A DNA stretch of 64,000 bases from Manis javanica (Eukaryota; Chordata; Mammalia; Pholidota; Manidae): the NCBI RefSeq assembly GCF_040802235.1, contig NC_133167.1:10470501-10534500 (forward strand), written 5' to 3'. This document shows positions 60,291 through 64,000 of the stretch, in pieces. A program made the translations under genes and the position numbers. The notes under the pieces were generated by a model. That model searched no databases and had not been told where the DNA came from. It was given only the letters and a program-made list of their open reading frames with translations. Position 1 is the first letter of the stretch. Each line of letters begins with the position of its first letter.

Positions 60291-61699
60291 GGCAGTATTA
60301 GGGAAGCCCTCTTAGGAGGCTGCCGTAGTTGCCCGGGTGGGAGGTCATGGTGCCTTAGCAGGGGGCAGTGTGCGGGTGGGGCGGCGGAGGGGTGTAGGGA
60401 ACACTTGGGAGGCAGAACTGATAGAACGGGGTGGCGACTCCGCATAGGACGGTGGAGGTAGGTGGTCAGAGGTGCACAGGACCCCCGGGTGAGGGATGAG
60501 CAGCTGAGCAGTGGTGTGCAGCCCAGCAGAGGGGCATGGGGAAGATCATGAGTCCACAAGTCCTGTTTGAATCTTAAGAGCTTGCAGAGTGGGATATATG
60601 GGAGATATGCCCTAGTGGGGTTCACTAGGGAGAGAAGTGGTAGGACTCTTCAGTGTTGGGTGTGACTGACCCCGTGCAAATGGACAAGGCTCCCCAAGAG
60701 AAGATGAGACATGAGCAGAGGCCAGCACAGCTCTGTGGAGCTACAGAGGGGACCCCCGACTTTGAAAGGGAATCGGCACAGAAGACCCAGGTGCGAGAGA
60801 AGCTGGAGAGGGCCAGGGCAGGGAGGGAGGAAGGAGGGGGAGTCGGCTGAGTCTCCTCCTCAGGCAGCCCGCCAGGGGCTCGAACCCTGGCTGGTTCAGT
60901 CCCCAGGTAGTTGTGCGGCGTTTGTCTGACAGTACACCGGTTTTGAAAATGGGAAAGCCTGGTTCTTCAATGACCTGGGTCAAGGCGGACCTTCTTGTCC
61001 AGCAGCGCAGCTCTGTCTACTGGTTCTCAGGGCGGGTTCCCTCCGCTGCACCTGCTGCCTGTTGAGAACACAGCTGAAAATCCTGAGTCGGCGTTACTCC
61101 CGACCAAAGTGACCAGTTTATTCCCCTCCTTAGCAAGGACTGTGAACTTAAAGCACAAGAAAATACTCGGCCAGTGTCCTTGGACTGTCTACCTTTCGAG
61201 TAACACCTTGTTACTTATTTTTATAACCCTTTCTGATTTCCAACAGTTTTTCCCTCTGTAATAAGGGAGGACCCTGGAGGCAGAAGCTATAGGATTTACG
61301 CAACACACAGGCCTGTTCAAGGGTTTGAACGATGTTGTAGTGTCACCTAGTGGTTAACCGTTGAAGTACAACCAAGCATTAAAAAAGCTGGAAGGGTGTT
61401 GGCGGACTGCTGCATTGTTTATTTTAATTACAAAAGTCTTAATTGATTCAGCATACCATGAGGATTTGTTTACAATGTATGTGCAAGGCAGTGGCCAAGG
61501 TACTTGGGTGGTAAGAAAAAGAATTCCTGGTTTCAAAAGCTGACTAGAAGTCATCACCCCAAGCAGATTTTAAATAGGCATGCGTGAAAGCAATAATGAA
61601 AAATAGGGGCTGTGTCTGTTTAGGCGTTAATTGTTTTTGGGTGGACATGGGGTTCTGTATGAGGGTGAGATTGATAAGGACTAGGGTAAAACGGGAAGC
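60291..61699. other. Non-coding sequence, G-rich at 60.3-60.55 kb
   Basis: Repeated GGGTGGG-type runs occur between 60337 and 60510. The stretch 61.2-61.6 kb is AT-rich. No exon or repeat was recognised with confidence. Confidence 0.4.
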
Positions 61700-61830
61700 A
61701 GCAACTTTTATGTAGAGGAACTGGGTTCGAAGCTTTGCTTCCCCAGGTGAGGGCCGAGTAGCCTCAGGTCATTTGTGTCTCTGAGCCTCCGCTTCTTCCA
61801 GTGGCAATGAAAAAATAGGTAAAGGATGAC
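61700..61830 (+). repeat. MIR SINE
   Basis: Sense MIR: 'aactgggttcgaagctttgc', 'gcctcaggtcatttgtgtct', 'ctgagcctccgcttcttcca', 'gtggcaatgaaaaaataggt'. Confidence 0.7.
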
Positions 61831-64000
61831 TTTCTGCTTTATGGGAGCAGAGATTCCACAAGAAGACTGTATGGTGTCGTGTCAGGGGCTAGAATGAAAG
61901 GTGCATGGTTAGGAATTAAATTCCTTTATTTTTTTTAAAGATGCAAAATTCCTAGATTAATTAATGATTCTCTAGTTACAGAAATGTCTTTTACAGGCTT
62001 GTTATTTATGTCTGTTCACCCTGAAGTTAATTCTTCGATAGCCCTATAGTAATAAGCTCAAATGCTCACTTGTAAACATAGTTTCTCTTTACTGATCCCT
62101 TCTTTTATGTGAAATAATTTTATCAAGAATTGTATTATTCTCTATGTTACTGTAGATAAATTAGTTACTCAGATTGGGTGAACTAACAATGACTTTTTCG
62201 AAGACTGGTATTTGGGAAATTTGAGAAAGCATTCTGCCAGGTTTACTGCTGTTATATATGCCCTAGTGTATTTCTTTAAAAAATTTATCCTATGATAAAA
62301 TACCTATTAATATGAAAAAATTGCGCTAAATGTAAAATGCACCACAGTGTCTTCCCCAGTGGCCATTAAAAAGCAGATATTCAGTGTTTTAATGTTGGCT
62401 CTTCCACCTGCAAATAAGGTTGCAAATCAGGTTGCCCTTTAATAAGGTTGAAATGAAGGCAGAGCTGCACCTGTGTTATACCGCAACAACCAAAAGACAC
62501 CAACATTGCTGGGTTCGGGGCCGCTGCTCAGGTGTGGGTTGTACTCTGCTCACCTGGGTATGCAATCATCGCAAGTTTGACTAATCACTGTCAACCAATG
62601 TTCTGGAAATGGCAGTTCAGCGCCAAGACAAAGCAACCTCCTTTCCTTGTTTACACACGCCTTCCCTGGCGGTGGGAATGGGTGAGGGTCTGACCGTATT
62701 ATTTATTAAGTATTTATCGTCTCTGTCTTTCTTACCTCCCTGACTTTGGGCGCCTGGGCTCTGCCCTCCAGGGGCTCGTGGGGGTGGGGGTGGAGTCCGG
62801 GGATGAGGCAATGATCACTGTAGCAGCTGAGAAGTGTGTGTAGCAGCCACTTGGAGAGACACCTGCTTCTAAAGGGCTGGTGGGGAGCGCCGGAGCTGGG
62901 GAGTCCTTCCCTGACAGCCGGAGAGATGACTTGTTCAGAAACCGCAAGGAAGTCAGTTTGACAGATCCGGGGCTCGGGATGAGGGAGGGGAGGCGAATGA
63001 AGTGAATAGTGCAAATAACCATTCCTTGTTTTATTTCATTTTCAAAATGTTTTAGATGGCATTTTCTCAAATCAGGACCCATTTCCATACCGAATGGAGT
63101 TTTAGCATTCTTATCTCTGTGTTAAACATTTCCACTCCTTTATTTTTTATCTCCAGAGTTCCATTAGCTCACTGATGTTGTGTGTCTAAAATGAAATACA
63201 TTAGAAATTTCTAGCCACTTAATGGGCTGTCTCTTTCTCAGTTACCCTTTCGTGTTCAAATGTGCATTTTATTGTTTCTAAGCAATATATTTTTTGTTAA
63301 GTACAAAATTCATAAAAGATAATCTAGGATTTTTTTGTATAAATTGTATGTAAGACAAGATAATTCCCAAATTTAATTTTATTTTTCTACAGCCTTATAT
63401 TTAGGAAAAATGTGAGCTTACTTGGTAATATTAATTAAAGAAGGAAAAAAAGTCCGCTGAAGTCGTTATTTATTACTTTTAGATCGTTGTTTAGAATTTG
63501 TGCAATATCTAGAGTAAATTGATAGGCCCTCAAAATGCCTCCAAATGTTTTGTGCCCACATAATTTTATTTTATATTTTAATGTCTTTTCTGTAATGCAT
63601 ATTTATACACTTCAGCTTCCTTGAAAATTCTGAGCTTTTAGTATTTTTATGGCTACTAAATAAATAGTAATCATGATGACAAAAAAGGATTGAAGAGAAG
63701 GGAAAGTACAGAGCATGATTTTGATTTGTGAAATTTAGGCAGATGATGTATGTTGTTAATAATTTTTGTTGAGTCAAAGACTTAATGGTAAAAGAGAAAT
63801 GATGATTCACTTTGTTATAAAAGTCACATTTGCTGATGGGAAAATGGCCACAAAACAGCGTAATGTGACCTTGGTTTCCATGTTCAGTCCTGAGACATGA
63901 CAACATGCCCTTTCTTACATATCCTTCCAGAAACACTCCTTTATAAACATATATTAAGAGAAAGTGGGTGTTTCCTTACAAGTAGGACTCCATGGCATAT
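61831..64000. other. Non-coding sequence with one G-rich tract
   Basis: At 62770-62802 'cgtgggggtgggggtggagt' followed by GGGG is a candidate G-quadruplex. The block 62450-63000 is GC-richer and may be single-copy conserved DNA. The last kilobase is strongly AT-rich. No exon was recognised. Confidence 0.4.

Noticed and set aside
59600..60625. Frames of 196, 150 and 231 codons on both strands
   Set aside because: They run through an antisense MLT1-like LTR and adjoining GC-rich DNA. They have no domain and no conserved start or splice signals.
1..64000. tRNA, U6, 5S, snoRNA, miRNA or CRISPR-type features
   Set aside because: I looked for characteristic boxes, such as the U6 start, tRNA A and B boxes and regular spaced repeats, and found none convincing. 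The MIR elements account for the tRNA-like fragments. Small hairpin RNAs cannot be excluded by eye.

Overview
This is a window of nuclear DNA from a placental mammal. It has one CpG island, long AT-rich stretches without genes, and a dense layer of old mammalian repeats (MIR, L2, MER5-like DNA transposons, MaLR/MLT1 and ERVL LTRs, decayed L1). The 3' end of an L1 at 54.8-55.1 kb has the form common in laurasiatherian mammals. I see no Alu, B1/B2, carnivore tRNA-Lys SINE, ruminant BovB/ART2, pig PRE or obvious horse ERE element. The host is therefore probably a laurasiatherian whose SINEs were inactive or sparse here; I cannot name the species.

The only protein-coding sequence I can defend is a first exon on the minus strand inside the CpG island (31.77-32.83 kb). 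It has a start codon in good context, a 25-codon reading frame encoding a classical signal peptide, and a strong splice donor after codon 25. The gene makes a secreted or membrane protein and runs leftwards (toward position 1), so roughly the first 32 kb of the window is probably its first intron. I found no convincing second exon and do not recognise the gene. On the plus strand the same island has two good splice-donor sequences (after 32339 and 32700), which suggests a divergent transcript to the right.

Left part (1-31.7 kb, presumed intron 1): an ERVL-type solo LTR at 3.5-4.1 kb, antisense L1/HAL1 pieces at 7.3-8.8 kb, a long L2 3' end at 10.7-11.35 kb, several sense L1 3' remnants (18.9-19.6, 21.8-22.1, 27.4-29.0, 30.6-31.0 kb), two GC-rich patches (20.3-20.6 and 23.0-23.5 kb) and a possible conserved noncoding block at 22.7-23.0 kb. 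Right part (32.8-64 kb, upstream of the gene): a 3.1-kb antisense L1 at 36.6-39.7 kb carrying a nested 105-bp retroposed fragment that looks like the 3' end of a retroviral transcript, two MLT1/MaLR LTRs at 47.6-49.1 kb, a third at 59.9-60.3 kb, and several microsatellites.

Nearly all open reading frames of 60-250 codons in the window are chance frames or lie in repeats or in the GC-rich island. Repeat families were identified by eye from memory of consensus sequences, so boundaries are approximate and subfamily names are tentative. I found no evidence of a novel multi-gene system. The most interesting items are the divergent island with its unassigned signal-peptide gene and the small retrovirus-derived retroposon.
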